Origin: Monosporascus cannonballus
Lineage: Eukaryota > Ascomycota > Sordariomycetes > Xylariales
Direction of reading: 5' to 3'
Assembly (NCBI GenBank): GCA_004154925.1
Contig: QJNS01000292.1
Location: forward strand, 27,200 to 91,199
DNA: 64,000 bases
The notes beneath the pieces are model-generated. The model was not told where the DNA came from. It saw only the letters and a list, made by a program, of their open reading frames with translations, and did not search any database. Below are positions 13,876-26,332 of the stretch, piece by piece (within the stretch, counting starts at the first letter, position 1; each line of letters opens with the position of its first letter). A program made the translations under genes and the position numbers.

Positions 13876-14520
13876 ATGGAAGTATGCCTAATAAGAAATA
13901 CGGCTAATTGGTTTAAGCTTATTATGAAAAACTTTTTAAAAATAAAAAAAGTAAATAAGAAAGATTTTATTAACGAAATCTTTTTAATTTATACCAATTT
14001 CGAAAATAAAATGCGTAATAATTTCGGCAATTCGGATAAAAAACGATTAATAACTTAATAACTTTTATAATTTCGACAAAAAGGATTTGCGTTTAAATAC
14101 GCCGTAATTTTTAAAAATTTCGCAATTAAGGCAAAATAAGGAGATAACGAAGCTAACGCCCTTATTAATATGTTTTATAAAGGGTTAAAGGATAATATAA
14201 AAATAAGATTATTCGGATCGAACGATTAATTGCTTTAAACCGGTATATCGCAAAAGTAATTAAAATTAATAACCGATAGTTTAAGAGATAATAGAAAAAA
14301 AATAATACGTTTTACGTTTGGAATATAAGTTTAACCAGGAGAAAAAACGAAACGTACCCTTTATTTTTTATAAAACGGCGCCAGAACTTATGGAATTCGG
14401 CGTTACTTACAGATAGAATTAGAGCCAGATTAAATGCTTTAATTATGGCAAAATAGGACATAAGGCCTATAAATATAAGAAACCCAAGAAGTTACAATAA
14501 AATAACTAAATTCTTATACC
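13876..14520 (+). pseudogene. Element A gag relic with CCHC zinc knuckle
   Basis: A 60-codon open stretch (13876-14058) ends in FENKMRNNFGNSDKKRL, a recognisable gypsy gag segment. Near 14429-14490 a frame reads IKCFNYGKIGHKAYKYKK. This is a CX2CX4HX4C knuckle in which the second and third cysteines have become tyrosine (TGT/TGC to TAT), the RIP-type G-to-A change. Confidence 0.78.
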
Positions 14521-16317
14521 GAAAAAACAATTTAGGAATAATTAAAAAATAATAGCAAAATTATTAACATAATTTAAGCCAAGTATAAATCAGGTTTATA
14601 ACAAAAGGTCCAACCGGGATTATTACGATAAGAAATTTGACGTGGAATACAAAAAGCCAGAAAACTAGCTCGATAGATATTGCGAATATAGCAAAAAGCG
14701 TTATAAGGATAATTATACGAATACCGGGATTAAATAGAAGAACTTTGTCCCGGAATACCTGATCGATACGGTAAAATATATGTCATATATTATCGATAAC
14801 GAGAATATCCCGATTAGGAAAAATAAAAATAATATATTTACGTACGAATTATTCGTATATATTACGAAAGATTCGATTTTCCAAACCGTACCGGGCATAA
14901 CAAAAATAATAAGTAATAGTATTAACAGTTTCGAACTATAATTTCAGAAAATATTCAACAATTAGCCGAAGCAAAAAGCTGGCCTAAAAAAGTAATACCC
15001 GTAAGAAAACCCCTTTTATTATTATAAATGGTATAATTATTAAACGAAAAAAAAGTTAATTTAACGTACGGTAAAGAAATATTATTAAAAAGTCATTACG
15101 GATTTTTATTTTCAATTAGCATTTATTACGGATTTCCAAAAAAAATTATTAAAAAAATACGTTAGTTTATAGAAAATCTTTAGAATAATAATTAAAACGA
15201 CGTATAATGGGATATAATCGTAAATATAAGAAAATAATTTATTCAATAAAGAAAAAAACTGCAAAAAAATTAAAAAATAATTAATACGGTTCGAAGAAAT
15301 AATACGCCAATAATAATAATAAATATAACAGCTTAATACGTTAAACGAAAAAACATAAATAAGGTTCGACAAATTCGAATAGGAATTAAAAGAAAAAGAT
15401 TATTTGTAAAAAAGCCGTAAAATAACGAAACTTAAAAAATTAAGGGAAATTTTTAAAAAAGGTTTTAAACGCGATAATAGGAAATGTTAATAACCTTATT
15501 ACTTTGGATATACGAATTAAAACGTACTGGTATACCGTAATAATAGATTACAAAACTTTAAGCGGAAATTATATTATATCAGATATAATTAATAAGCTTA
15601 AATTATTATAAAGATATAAGTTAAAACCTTATATAGTAACGAATGCCGAAAATTAGGAATTCGTTTACGATAACGGAAAAATTATACGCGAAATTAATTA
15701 TTTTGAGATTTTTATCAAAGGACGATATTAAATAGTTAATTTCGATATTATTTTATTCGGGAATTACGATATGATTTTAGAATTACCATAGATATGCTAG
15801 TACGGAGTTTTAATTAACGGCGAAACTAGTCAGGTAAAATTTGTTTTATTTTTTATTAATAAATAAAAGAAAAAAAATTTAAAATCTTAATATTCGATCG
15901 ATAATAGCGACGAATGCAGATATAAGGATACGATAGATATTTTATTATTCAAAGGAATAAGATATAAAAAATACGAGTATTAAAAAAAATACGACGTATT
16001 GTTATTATTATTAAAGCGAAATTAAAGTAATTAAATAACGATTTAGAAAAATAATAGGCCTAAAAGTTAAAAAATTTAACTAATATATTATTATAATATT
16101 ATAAATACGAGTAGTTTTTTAAAAAAAGAGCTTAATATAAAATTACTAGAATATAACGAATAAAATTATAAAATAGTTTTTAAAAAAGGATTTTTGACAA
16201 AATTTTACCTTATTTATAACCTTAATGGAAATAAGTTACGTATTCTTAAAGAATACCTAGAAAATCGATTACAGAAAAGATAAATTCAACCTTCGAAATT
16301 ACCAGCAGGATACCTTA

Positions 16318-16680
16318 TGTTTTTCGTATTTAAAAAAAACGAAAAATTACGATTTGTAATTAATTATCGATAATTAAACAATATTACTGTTAAGGATCGA
16401 ATATTATTATCGTTAATTACGGAAATAAAAAACCGATTTTACGGAACTAAATAATTTATAGCATTCGATTTCAGAAATAAATATAATTTTATTAGGATTA
16501 AAAAAAGATACGAATAAAAAACAGTTTTTAAAATAAAATACGGATTATTTAAATATTTGGTTATATTAATAGGATTTACGAACGTACTAATAACTTTTTA
16601 GCGGATGGTAAAATACGTATTACGAAAATACCTTAATATTTTTGTCGTTTGCTATTTTAACGATATTTTTAATTTTTTTA
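16318..16680 (+). pseudogene. Element A reverse transcriptase relic
   Basis: One frame gives FKKNEKLRFVINYR, LNNITVKDR, FIAFDFRNKYNFIRIKK, KTVFKIKYGLFKYLV and FVVCYFNDIF, with several stops. These match successive gypsy reverse-transcriptase blocks. The catalytic YLDD is YFND here. Confidence 0.82.
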
Positions 16681-17013
16681 AAAACAGAAAAAATATACGC
16701 AAAATATGTTTATAAGGCTTTTTAAGCTTTATAGGACATAAGGTTATTTATTAACGCAGAAAAAAGTTAATTTTATATATAGGATTTATAAAACCTTAAA
16801 ACGATTTCGACGCACATATTCCTTTTTTAAAATAAAATTAACGATATAAAAAATTATACGGTAATGCGATATTTGTGTTAAAGCAAAAACTCGACAATAT
16901 AAGCCATACAAAGAATTACAGCTATTATTAATTACAAAACGATTATGGTATTTAATTATATTTAATTTCATTATTAAATTTTTTATATTAGAAAATCCAG
17001 TTACGGGAATATA

Positions 17014-17210
17014 TTACGATAGCATTTTTGTAATCGTCGATCGATTTACGAAATTTTCCTATTTTCTATTATATTATAAGGACATAAACGCCGAATAACT
17101 GGCATACATTTTTTTCAAATATATTTTTTATATATATAAATTATTAATAAAAATTATATTAAATAAAGGATTAATATTGGTATCAAAATTTTAACAAGGC
17201 CTTATAATAT
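17014..17210 (+). pseudogene. Element A integrase core relic
   Basis: The frame reads YDSIFVIVDRFTKFSYF, the first catalytic block of a retroviral-type integrase. After a stop it continues LAYIFFKYIF and a decayed DKG-type block. The catalytic Asp of VDRFTK is retained. Confidence 0.75.
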
Positions 17211-17841
17211 AAATCGGTTTAAATTATAAATTATTTAACGTATTTAAACCATAAATAAATAAATAAATAAAACGAATAAATCAAACTTTAAAAATTTACT
17301 TATAATATTATATTAATTACGAAAAAAATAATTAAATTAAAAAATTACTAATTATTTAACTAGCTTATAATATTAGTTATTACGAAAATAATAAGATAAT
17401 ATTTACGAACGTAAATTTTGGTTTTGTTTTAAAGATTTATAAAAAATGCGCGATAACAATTTAATTAATATTAAAATAATCCTTATATTAAAATAATTAC
17501 GATAGTTATATTAAAAAATAAAAATAAAATTAGAATTCGTATAAAATTAAATAAATAAATATTATAATTAAAAAAAGTTAAAGGGATTAACTTTCTAAAA
17601 AGGGGGAATGGTTTTTTATTTATTAAAAATATTTAAATAAAATAACCAAATAAAAAACTTGATTTCAAATATATCGGTTTATATAAAATTGCCAAAAAAA
17701 TCTTAAAAAATAATTATTAATTAAAATTTCCATTAAAAATTAAATTCTATTTATTTTTTTATATTTCCTTATTTAAATCAGTAACAAACATAATTAAAGT
17801 ATATACGGCATAAGATAATATGAAAATATAAAATAAACGAA

Positions 17842-17960
17842 TATATAAGGTAGAGAAAATTTTCGACATACGAAAACAAAACGGATTTACCCAGTACTTA
17901 ATTAAATAGAAAAAATACCCAAATTCCAAAAATATTTAGGAACTTGTTAAAAATTTTATT
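17842..17960 (+). pseudogene. Element A chromodomain relic
   Basis: The frame reads YKVEKIFDIRKQNGFTQYLIK, a stop where the conserved Trp of the chromodomain would be, then KKYPNSKNI. This matches the C-terminal chromodomain of chromovirus integrases, which can direct insertion to heterochromatin. Confidence 0.78.
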
Positions 17961-18593
17961 GGCGCCTAACGCCTATTAAAAAATTTTTATTAATAACGGC
18001 AGAACCACTCGAAATAATAATATTCCAATTTACGAGATTTACAGAAAAAAACCTTTGGTTTACCGTATTCCAATTAATAACGTTTACCTTTTTTAAGGTT
18101 TAAACCTCGATTACGGATTCCGATTTTAATTACGTAAAATTATTAAAATTATTTAAGGATTAAAAGGTATAATTAATAAGTTTTGCACCCTAAGATTAAT
18201 AATATTAACGTTAACGACGTATACAAAAAAACGCGCAAAAATTTCGAATAAAAATTTTTCGGCCGTTAATTTTTTTTTAATCTTTTCGATTTTGCGATAT
18301 AGCAATTAATTATGGAAATAAAGATTCCCGTTCCGTTATACGAATAACCTCTACGGACATATTCCTTATAACAAAAAACCTTATTTATTATTTAGTAATT
18401 AAACTGCCGAATAAAACAAAAAAAAATATTATATTAAAATTTTTAAGTTTAATTAAATTAGCTAAGGCAAGTCGCTGTTCGGATTTGCGAAAGTAACGTT
18501 TGGACATACCGGAAGACATATTAAAGGTATATGGAGAAAACTTACCAGAAAAAAAGAAATCTTAAGGACAAGATTTTGGGAAAGGGGAGATCG

Positions 18594-19037
18594 TGTTACG
18601 ACCTGACAAACCACGGCCTCCAGGAACGGTCGCAACGGAAAAGGCCAAGAAAACTATGTAAATCAGGTCACGTAATAAATCACCAACTCACTAGTGGTAA
18701 GCCAGTAAGCCGGATCACCAACTTACTGGTAATAAGCCAGTAAGCCGGATTATCAATTTACTGGTGGTAAGCCAATAAGCCGGATCACCAACTTACTGGT
18801 AATGATCTAGCTAAAAAAATATATATACGCTTATTAATTCTATAATCTAAATAATTTTAATTTGTAATATTTATTAATACCAAATATTTGCATTATAATA
18901 TCGTTACCCAAGGCACTTTTGGCATTACGAGACGTGATACGTTACTGTATTTATTGCTTAGATTCCCACGATACTCCTGCCAATATAAACCCGTCGACTT
19001 AAGGTTTAATAGTTGGTTAAACCGCCTAGCCGTCACA
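18594..19037 (+). repeat. Element A 3' LTR
   Basis: It starts TGTTACGACCTGAC and ends CTAGCCGTCACA. It is less mutated than the 5' LTR and carries one more block of the internal CCAGTAAGCCGGAT unit. Confidence 0.87.
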
Positions 19038-19703
19038 TTACGCAAAATCGTAATAAACGTTAACAACGCCGTTTTGTTTACGGATAATAATTAGAAAGGT
19101 AAGAAAACGATTTTGCGTAATACGTTTATAAGGGCGAAAAATCTAGTTAAGGATATAGAATTTATTATTACGTTTTTTATGCGACAAAATATTAAAAAAA
19201 TTAATAATACGAAATAATCGTATTATTGCAAGTATAACGTTAAGATAAGACAAAAAGATTAAAAAAAGTAAAATGTAATTTTGCTGAAAGTAAGAAAATT
19301 AGAAATTTCGGTATTATTTTGTTATTTATGCGTATTATTTCCGCCGTTTAATTAATCGACGAGTTATGCTTTCGAAACCAAAATAACCCGAAAATTATAT
19401 TAGAACTGTTTAAGAGCTATTAGTAAAAGGTAAGGTATTCCGTAACAAAACCTATACGGAATTATACTATATAGACCGTCGTAATCGAACCGGCTATGGT
19501 TTTATTTATTAATTTAAGTTAGCAGAATTAAGGCATTAAGTAATAAAGGATATTATTTTAGCGTACGAAATTATTATTAATAAATTTTATAAGGAAGCAT
19601 CTGTAATTTATTATAAACTGTACCGACAATGCGGCACCGTCGTTAAATTGTAAATAAAACGAAACGAAAAAAATATATTAAAATTTATAAAACGTATATA
19701 TAG

Positions 19704-20083
19704 TGTTACGACCTGACGGGCTTCGGTCTCAGAAAACGGTCAACGAGGATGACACGGACCACCTCCCAGGTCACGTGATGGGTACTTAGCAAAGATCTGC
19801 TGAACACAACTGATCAGCATTAAGCAATTGTTCAGCAAGAATTCACTAAGCACAGTTAAGCAGAGATAAGCAGTAATACCAGGAACTAATATATATATAT
19901 GCTCATTATTTCCATAGTTTAAATAGCTTTAGCTTGCAATACAATATCGTTATCCAAGGCACCCTTGGTATTACGAGACGTAATACGTTACTGTATCTAT
20001 TGTTTAAAATCTCACGATACTCCTGCCAACATAAACCCGTACGACTAAGGTTTAATAGTTGGTTAAACCTTCTAGCCGTCACA
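19704..20083 (+). repeat. Solo LTR of the A family, nested in C
   Basis: A 380-bp A-family LTR (TGTTACGACC to AGCCGTCACA) with no internal element. It is flanked by TATAG (19699-19703) and TATAA (20084-20088), which differ by one G-to-A, so this is probably a target duplication hit once by RIP. Its middle lacks the CCAGTAAGCC units and has a different segment built on CAGCA/TAAGCA words. Confidence 0.82.
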
Positions 20084-21777
20084 TATAAGTTTAGTTTATT
20101 ATTATTTTAATAACTTAATAAGCGTTTCCAGTTGCGATTTATTTTAAAAATTAAACGTTTTCTTATTGCGCCGTATTAATATTTAGCTGCAGTATTATAA
20201 GCGCTATGTTAATTATTATAAATTGCGGGCGCCGGTTAAAGCATATAAAAATAATATCTTTCTTTTCTGCAATATATGCAAAGGTTTAGCTTCCGCCGGC
20301 GTTACTTTTTCTTTTCGGTTAAAAAGGGGCGGGGCCCGATAACTTTAGTTATTACCGCATCTAACTGCATAAGTTCGGGCTCGGGAGGCGCCGGGGCGCT
20401 CGGCGAGCGTTACGGTACCGTATTACTGGCGATTTGGTTTTTGGCTATACGTTTACGAAAAGTCCGATTTGCTATATTATTAAAAAAGTTTTTGAAAAGC
20501 CGTATTTACTCTTGATCATTTTTGGAAGCAAAGCGTTATACCTGCGGAATAAGGGTTTTTTAAAATCCCCCGTTAATTTTTTGTTATAATACGATAATAC
20601 GTAAGGCTGGCGGTTGCCGGCTTTGATCGACCAGGCGTATAAAGCTGCTAATAAAATCGGCAAATACTATTAAGCCCTATTTTAATGCTTAAAAATTCCT
20701 CGAAACCTAAGTTGATATAATAATAAAAATATAAACTTAATTTAAAAACAAAAACATATCGCTTATATTTCGTTATCCTAGCAATTATATCTCGGAATTC
20801 GTAAATTATATTATTATATTATCAACTTTATTGCGTATATATAAATAAATATTACTCTAAAGCCGTTAAAATATATACATAATCCGGCTTACAGCCAAAA
20901 AATAAATATTTCGATTAATTATAAATTTTAAATATAGTAAAAAATACTAATTAATATATTTTTCCTAACGGATTATCGAATCGTTAACGTTGCCTTTAAA
21001 TATAAGCAATTCAAAATTACAGAAATAATAATTATCCGTTATCCCAAAAGAGATATATTGTAAGTTCATTAAAAGTTAAATAACGCCGGATTATAAAATT
21101 ATTTTAAATAAAATACTAGCGAATAACGTTAATATGCTTCTTATAACCGTAACTTATTATAACAACCGTTTTACGGCAGTTAGGCGTTTTTATAAATAAA
21201 ATTTTTAAAGGCGGATTATTCCGTTCGTCGTAACAATTATTACGGCTATAAAACGTTTACGAAACTGGTTTTATTCGATTATAATTTAATTCGTAATAAT
21301 TAAATAATCGTAAAACTAACAATTTTTATATAATAATTATTTAGCAATTCGTATGGATTACTTTACGTTTATAAATTATTCCTTAATTTAAATATTTTCG
21401 TATTTTAAACGTTAATAAATTTCCTTAAAATTCGCGAAAATACTCCCAAATATTTTTAAAGGTATTCGTATTATTCGAAAAAACGCCTTAACGGTATAAA
21501 ATCGTAAATAAGCCGCGTTATAACGGCAGTTAAATAAGGGAATTCCTAAAAAAATACTTTGGAATTTATAGATCGAAAAAGCAGCATTACGTTATTATTT
21601 TGTCCATATTTAAAGGTAGGCGTATTAATACCCGTATTACCCTTTTCAAAGGTCGGGAGATCTGGAAATATCATGGCGAGGTGGCGACGTAACAACGGCG
21701 GACCTGGAGCGCGGTGTAAGCGGTGTTATAACGAGGCTATGTAAATTGCCATAAAGTTTTTTGAAGGTGCAACAAAC

Positions 21778-21927
21778 TGTCACGGCATTATACGTCTCTT
21801 AGGTTTCTGGAAGATATTCTGTTGTTGCACGAGGAAGAAAGAAGAGAGCTATCTAGCAAACGTATAGCGCTTACATATATATAGCGAAACGGCGGCTTAA
21901 ATAAGCCGCTTCGCTAGTGCCGTAATA
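21778..21927 (-). repeat. Element C right LTR (5' LTR in element orientation)
   Basis: It runs from TGTCACGGC to GCCGTAATA on the plus strand and is followed by the target copy GTACG (21928-21932). It has far fewer AT-shifting changes than its partner at 920-1069. Confidence 0.87.
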
Positions 21928-22091
21928 GTACGTAAATAATTTAAGTATTACTGCTTTTACTAAATGTATTTATAGCTCAGTTTCTTTTTAAGCTATTTTA
22001 CGAACCCCGTAGCTTTATGTAGCTTCATAATACACTCGATACTTCTTAAGTCTCTCCTATTCCTTTTCCCATACAAATCCTTGAGAGGTAG

Positions 22092-22401
22092 TGTTACGAC
22101 CTGGCAGGCTACGGTCTCCGGAACGGCCGCAACGGAAACAGCCAAGAAGATCAAGTGGGTCAGGTCACGTGATGGAACACCAACTTACTGGTGGTGAGCC
22201 AGTGAGCCAGATAGATATATAGGCTCGTTATATCCATAGTTTAGATAGCTTCAGCTTGCAATACAACTTCGTTACCCAAGATACCCTTGGTATTACGAGA
22301 CGTGACTAAGTTATCTCATAGCTCAGATTCCCACGATACCCCTGCCAACATAAACCCGTACGACTAGGGTTTAAAGTTGGTTAAACCCCCTAGCCGTCAC
22401 A
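22092..22401 (+). repeat. Solo LTR of the A family at the edge of the RIP block
   Basis: A 310-bp copy from TGTTACGACCTGGC to CTAGCCGTCACA with identical flanks GGTAG (22087-22091 and 22402-22406). It looks little mutated and lies where the AT-saturated block gives way to ordinary-GC gene DNA. Confidence 0.9.
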
Positions 22402-22406
22402 GGTAG

Positions 22407-23882
22407 CACCATCTTCTGTCTCAAATTCTTACAGTCCCACGCCCGCAACGCAACACCGCCCATGCTCTTCGAGCCACGGAAGAGGCTCTATTCCTTGATT
22501 CCACATTATCCAGGGAGCCGTGCCACAGTGCATTCACATCTTTTGTGTCTTGGAGGAATCACCTGCTAGAAGAGCCTCGGTAGATAGGCCCAACACAGGA
22601 GAGTATTGGACAGCGATACTACGTGCACATCCCTAGTCTCTTCAATTCAGCTACCCAAGTAATCTGTAAAATACATTGTACTCAATTTCTCTTGTTCCTT
22701 GAGCATCGCCTATTATTATACACTTAACAGAAGGATGACTGTAGATAGTGATGGTGTGTGGAAGGCTCGCATCTCTTGGTTCGTCACTGGCGTTCAATGT
22801 GCTTAGAGTTGCCTTGAGTATATCTAACCACTTCAACGTGGCTTAGGGTTAATGCAAAACAACCCATATCAGCGATTGCAACAACCCCAATTAGTGCACA
22901 TCGTAATCGTAGACATCGAAGCTGATTGTTTCTATCTTGATCAATCCAATCTGGCTGGTCTTTGCTTCGCTGAGCTCTCGTACGAGATCTGCAGCTACTA
23001 ACCCAGGACACCACGAGAAGGTGCCAGCCAACCGTCCTGGGTCAGCCAGAACTCTCTGACTGACGCCTCCACGCAAGGCCACTTGGCCGGGGCTTCATAG
23101 GCTCCCCCAATGAATCGACAAATGGACGAGACAAACAGACAATGGAAACTAGGTTACATACCTTTATTGCCGCTGCTGGTCCCTTTTCAGAGCCTTTTCG
23201 GCCCGTTTCATCGCCCGAAAGCGCACGTCGTTCCCCGGCTCGTGCGAGAGCCAGACCCAGTCATCCGAGGCCTGCTCGGCTAGGGCTTTGGCTCGTTGGA
23301 GGGCAGCGGCGGGGGACACTACACCTCCGGAACGAAGTGTTGGCCTAAGCAAAATCCTAGTCAGTATGAGCTCTGTCAATATCGGCATAGGAACAAAGAA
23401 AAGACGCCTGCGGCTCATTAAAAACGAGCCGCTGTCGTCGTTTACGACAGCGAGTCGTTCCATCCCGGTGAACGTGAAGAGTGTATAGGAGGGGATTGCA
23501 GATGGGCGAAGACTTGAGCGAAGCCCAGATAACGGTCTGGAAACTTCCAGCCTATTGATGGTTGTGGTGATGGAAGAGGAAGAGAGACAACGAGCTCGTC
23601 AAAGTGTTCCGTCAATCTTGGGAAAGCATCATTATTATACTTGCCTAGGTCATGGTAGTGTCAAGGGAAGGAGAGTCCAACACCAAGTTCTCCGAGATAG
23701 CGGTGGTAGGTGCCATCCAGGAAATCCACCAACGGGAGGAACTATACGTTTCAGACTCGGTCAGTCTGATCCTAATTAACACTCTCCAACTGAACGGCGC
23801 TAGCGGAGAATTGACGGTAGGAACAGTGACGACATAGCAGGTGACGTATTAAACGATGGAACCGCTGAAGCCAGGCGCTACT
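22407..23882. other. Ordinary-GC stretch without a confirmed gene
   Basis: Several overlapping short open stretches are present but none is convincing. The best is 99 codons on the minus strand (23164-23463). Its last half is a charged helix-like segment (LQRAKALAEQ and RFRAMKRAEKALKRDQQ), possibly the final exon of an unrecognised gene. Nothing else was recognised. Confidence 0.35.
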
Positions 23883-25519
23883 CTAAGTCCGACCAGTTCC
23901 CTCCCTCCATATCTGCCACAAGGATGCAGGATCAATCACTCCACAGGGCAAGGCCAACTGATAAATAGCATCACCATGGGAACTAATGACATCGCCACAT
24001 AGTCGTTGCTTCTCAACCTGAACACTAGATCGGGTGAACTCAGCGGCAACTCTTTCCCACGCCTCTACCATGCTTGGCCGTAGCTCTAGATCCCACGTGC
24101 CGCGCCATGTAATTGAAGAACGATTATCTTTCTTCTGATATATGAATGCGCAAGCTTCTCCCTTTCTACCGTTCCATATTGCCATAGTGTGCAGCTTCGG
24201 CATACTCAGTGCAGCTACCCCAGCATCGTGTAATAGACCAGAAATTTCCGTACGGCTCGCTGTATAAGTTAATAGTTGTGATGTAAGGACTAGAGACTGT
24301 AGGTAGTTCCAAGTCCATAGTGGCTGAGATGCTTGGAAGAAATGCCGAGCATCGACCACGTATGAGGCGGAAAGTTGCTCAAGGCCGAGACTTCTATAGG
24401 CAAAAGCTGCACCAACCGTAGGATCCGCGCGCCGAATAGGATCTATCTGAAAGTTCGATCCTCTTGGGAGTGTTTGGAGTGGTGTAATATGGTCCTCATT
24501 GAAATCTTCGAACACTGATATTCTCTTGAGCCTCTTTGGTAGGCTTGCCTCGATCATGTTCCGATATTCTATCATTTGTTAGAAGCCTCAGACATTGGGA
24601 ATTCAAGGGGTGGAGGTGGAGGTAGTGGTGTAGGGAAAGGGGATTTAGTGTGTATTGTCAATATAGTATACTTACCCCTATCGTATATTCCCTGTATTAT
24701 TGTATTCCATACTCGCCATGGCTCATAGATTATACACTCCAGCCGAGGAAGCTTGTCCAATAGAAGCTGTAGAGTCGTGGGAGCAAACCGACGGCGGACG
24801 TGTCGACGGAGGATAAAACTCGTAACTGCGCGAACTCCAGGCAGTGCTTCCGGAAAACGTAAGTTAACCCTTTCGAAGAGTCGCAATAGAGCCAGTCCGT
24901 GGGGAGGTGCAACCTGCTGACCATCGATCCAACCATGCTTTGGATCATGCCACCTGGAAGTAACTTCCTGTAGCTGGTTTCCAGCTTCGAAGGTTATATC
25001 TTCATCCTCAATACTAGCTCCGAAATAATAATTCTTGAACCAGTGTTGGGAGTCACTGGGGGATTGAACGCTAAGCTCTAATATTAAACCAATACCGACC
25101 GGATCCCAGGTGCTTAGAATGGAAAATAACTTCGAGATCGCTTTTCTTATAATGTAATTATTGCGTGATGCCCATGATCCCGATTCTCGCCATCGACAAC
25201 TTCGACAAGTATATTTTGGAAGCTCTATGTTCAGCCAAACATGTGTTACGAGCTTCCTCTGCCGAGTGACCATATACTCGAAATCGTCAAGGCATGATTC
25301 TCGTAGCTTCAGTCGACGGAAGTTCCTTTTCTCTATAACAAGCTGCCATTCTTTACAGACTGAGGCATAGGAGGCCAAGCCACGATGTTCGTGTGCAAGT
25401 ATCTCCAGGATCATAAGGCGAAGCTCCGCGGGCAAGGAAACCCAACGTAGGGTGTCTTCTCGTTTCGGGTTGCGGTCGATCACTTCCTGGTCTTTGGTAT
25501 CGTTTTTCCCTATTGCCAT
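23883..25519 (-). CDS. F-box protein, DUF6546-type, two exons
   Basis: Exon 1 is 25519-24676 and exon 2 is 24568-23883. The 107-bp intron has GTAAGT at its 5' end, a CTAAC branch point and TAG at its 3' end. Joining gives 1,530 bp, 509 residues. The splice turns two open stretches into one frame (GIYDR then EYRNMIEAS). Residues about 28-70 are an F-box (SLPAELRLMILEIL, then YASVCKEWQLVIE), which binds Skp1 in SCF ubiquitin ligases. The C-terminal half (LKRISVFEDFNED, LEQLSASYVVDARHFF, MPKLHTMAIWNG) resembles the domain found after many fungal F-boxes and called DUF6546, assigned from memory of the family. The substrate is unknown. No lesion is visible, so it is probably the one intact gene of this island. 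Confidence 0.82.
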
Positions 25520-26332
25520 GATGAAAGGACATTAATGATTGATGGTGATAAAGATGGGGAAAAAATTCGAGCCGGTTCGAAAGGGCCGTTTAAAACTGGA
25601 GACCTTGTGCAGTGTTTTTTTATCAAGGTTTCAATCAAGATTTTCCATCAAGGTTATCAAGCCGCTTTAGTGCAGGGTAATGCTTTTAAGGTCCTAAGAT
25701 ACTTGTTGAAACGATACTTCACCAGAGTATCCGCCCGCCTGCTTCCGCCTCTGTCCATCCGCGACTCTTCATTTTCTTCCTGATATAATTATCCGGGCCG
25801 TCCGCGTATACCTCAAAAGTTGGCAGCAGCTGTTACGAATGACGAGTGACTCTTTGGGTGGTTTGATGCTGCGTATTCGATACATTCAAAGAAATGAGAC
25901 ACGCTTTCATAGGTCATTTGTCGTGGAATAGGGGTATTTATGTTAGTCATCAAGCTCCCAGCACCACGGAAGAACCTTATTCCGGCGCGCCCACAGTATA
26001 TAGAGAGCTTCCTAGCCACCGCTCCTTAGAGCTCAATTCTAGTCAGACAATTATCACTTCCCACACTCTATGTTACCTTATCTACCGATCAGCCTAACTG
26101 TCACATCATTGTTAATGTATCCACGTCATTTAATTGGCAAAATCACCTGCACTCCTTTGCAAATCGAGGCACAAAGCCCAGGGAACATGCCAAGAAGCAC
26201 GAAAGGATATGTAAAGAAACAGAATTGATTTCCAGTTTCGGGATTACCTAATTCAGCGAAGGCATCCTACTTGTGCTCTTTGGCAGTCTTGCACGTTTCC
26301 TGATCGATACGAGCAACCTCTGAAGACCATAG
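25520..26332. other. Intergenic region upstream of the F-box gene
   Basis: Ordinary GC. Short open stretches on both strands (for example 25535-25783 plus and 25813-26019 minus) show no recognisable domain. It presumably holds the F-box promoter and the end of the neighbouring gene. Confidence 0.4.

Larger units (their letters stand above)
13167..19037 (+). mobile_element. Ty3/gypsy chromovirus A with both LTRs, RIP-degraded, nested in C
   Basis: LTRs at 13167-13578 and 18594-19037 are flanked by TTACG (13162-13166 and 19038-19042), a perfect 5-bp duplication. In order on the plus strand are a gag relic with a CCHC knuckle, reverse transcriptase (16318-16680), integrase core (17014-17210) and a chromodomain (17842-17960). 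The chromodomain places it among chromoviruses. The length of 5.87 kb is short for the group. Only about 340 bp separate the reverse transcriptase from the integrase core, so RNase H and the integrase zinc finger appear to be lost. All frames carry stops. Confidence 0.88.
920..21927 (-). mobile_element. Parent Ty3/gypsy LTR retrotransposon C, RIP-degraded, interrupted by three insertions
   Basis: The ends are direct repeats of exactly 150 bp (920-1069 and 21778-21927). They are flanked by identical GTACG (915-919 and 21928-21932), a 5-bp target-site duplication typical of gypsy elements. The only recognisable coding relic of its own is a reverse transcriptase on the minus strand (12600-12970), so the 5' LTR is the right-hand one. 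Three later insertions sit inside: element B (2237-9623), element A (13167-19037) and a solo LTR (19704-20083). Subtracting them and their duplicated target bases leaves 7,355 bp, the expected size of one gypsy element. No long open frame remains, because stops saturate every frame. Confidence 0.88.

Noticed and set aside
18531..18743. 70-codon plus-strand open stretch across the start of the element A 3' LTR
   Set aside because: It runs from the element interior into the LTR by chance and has no homology of its own.
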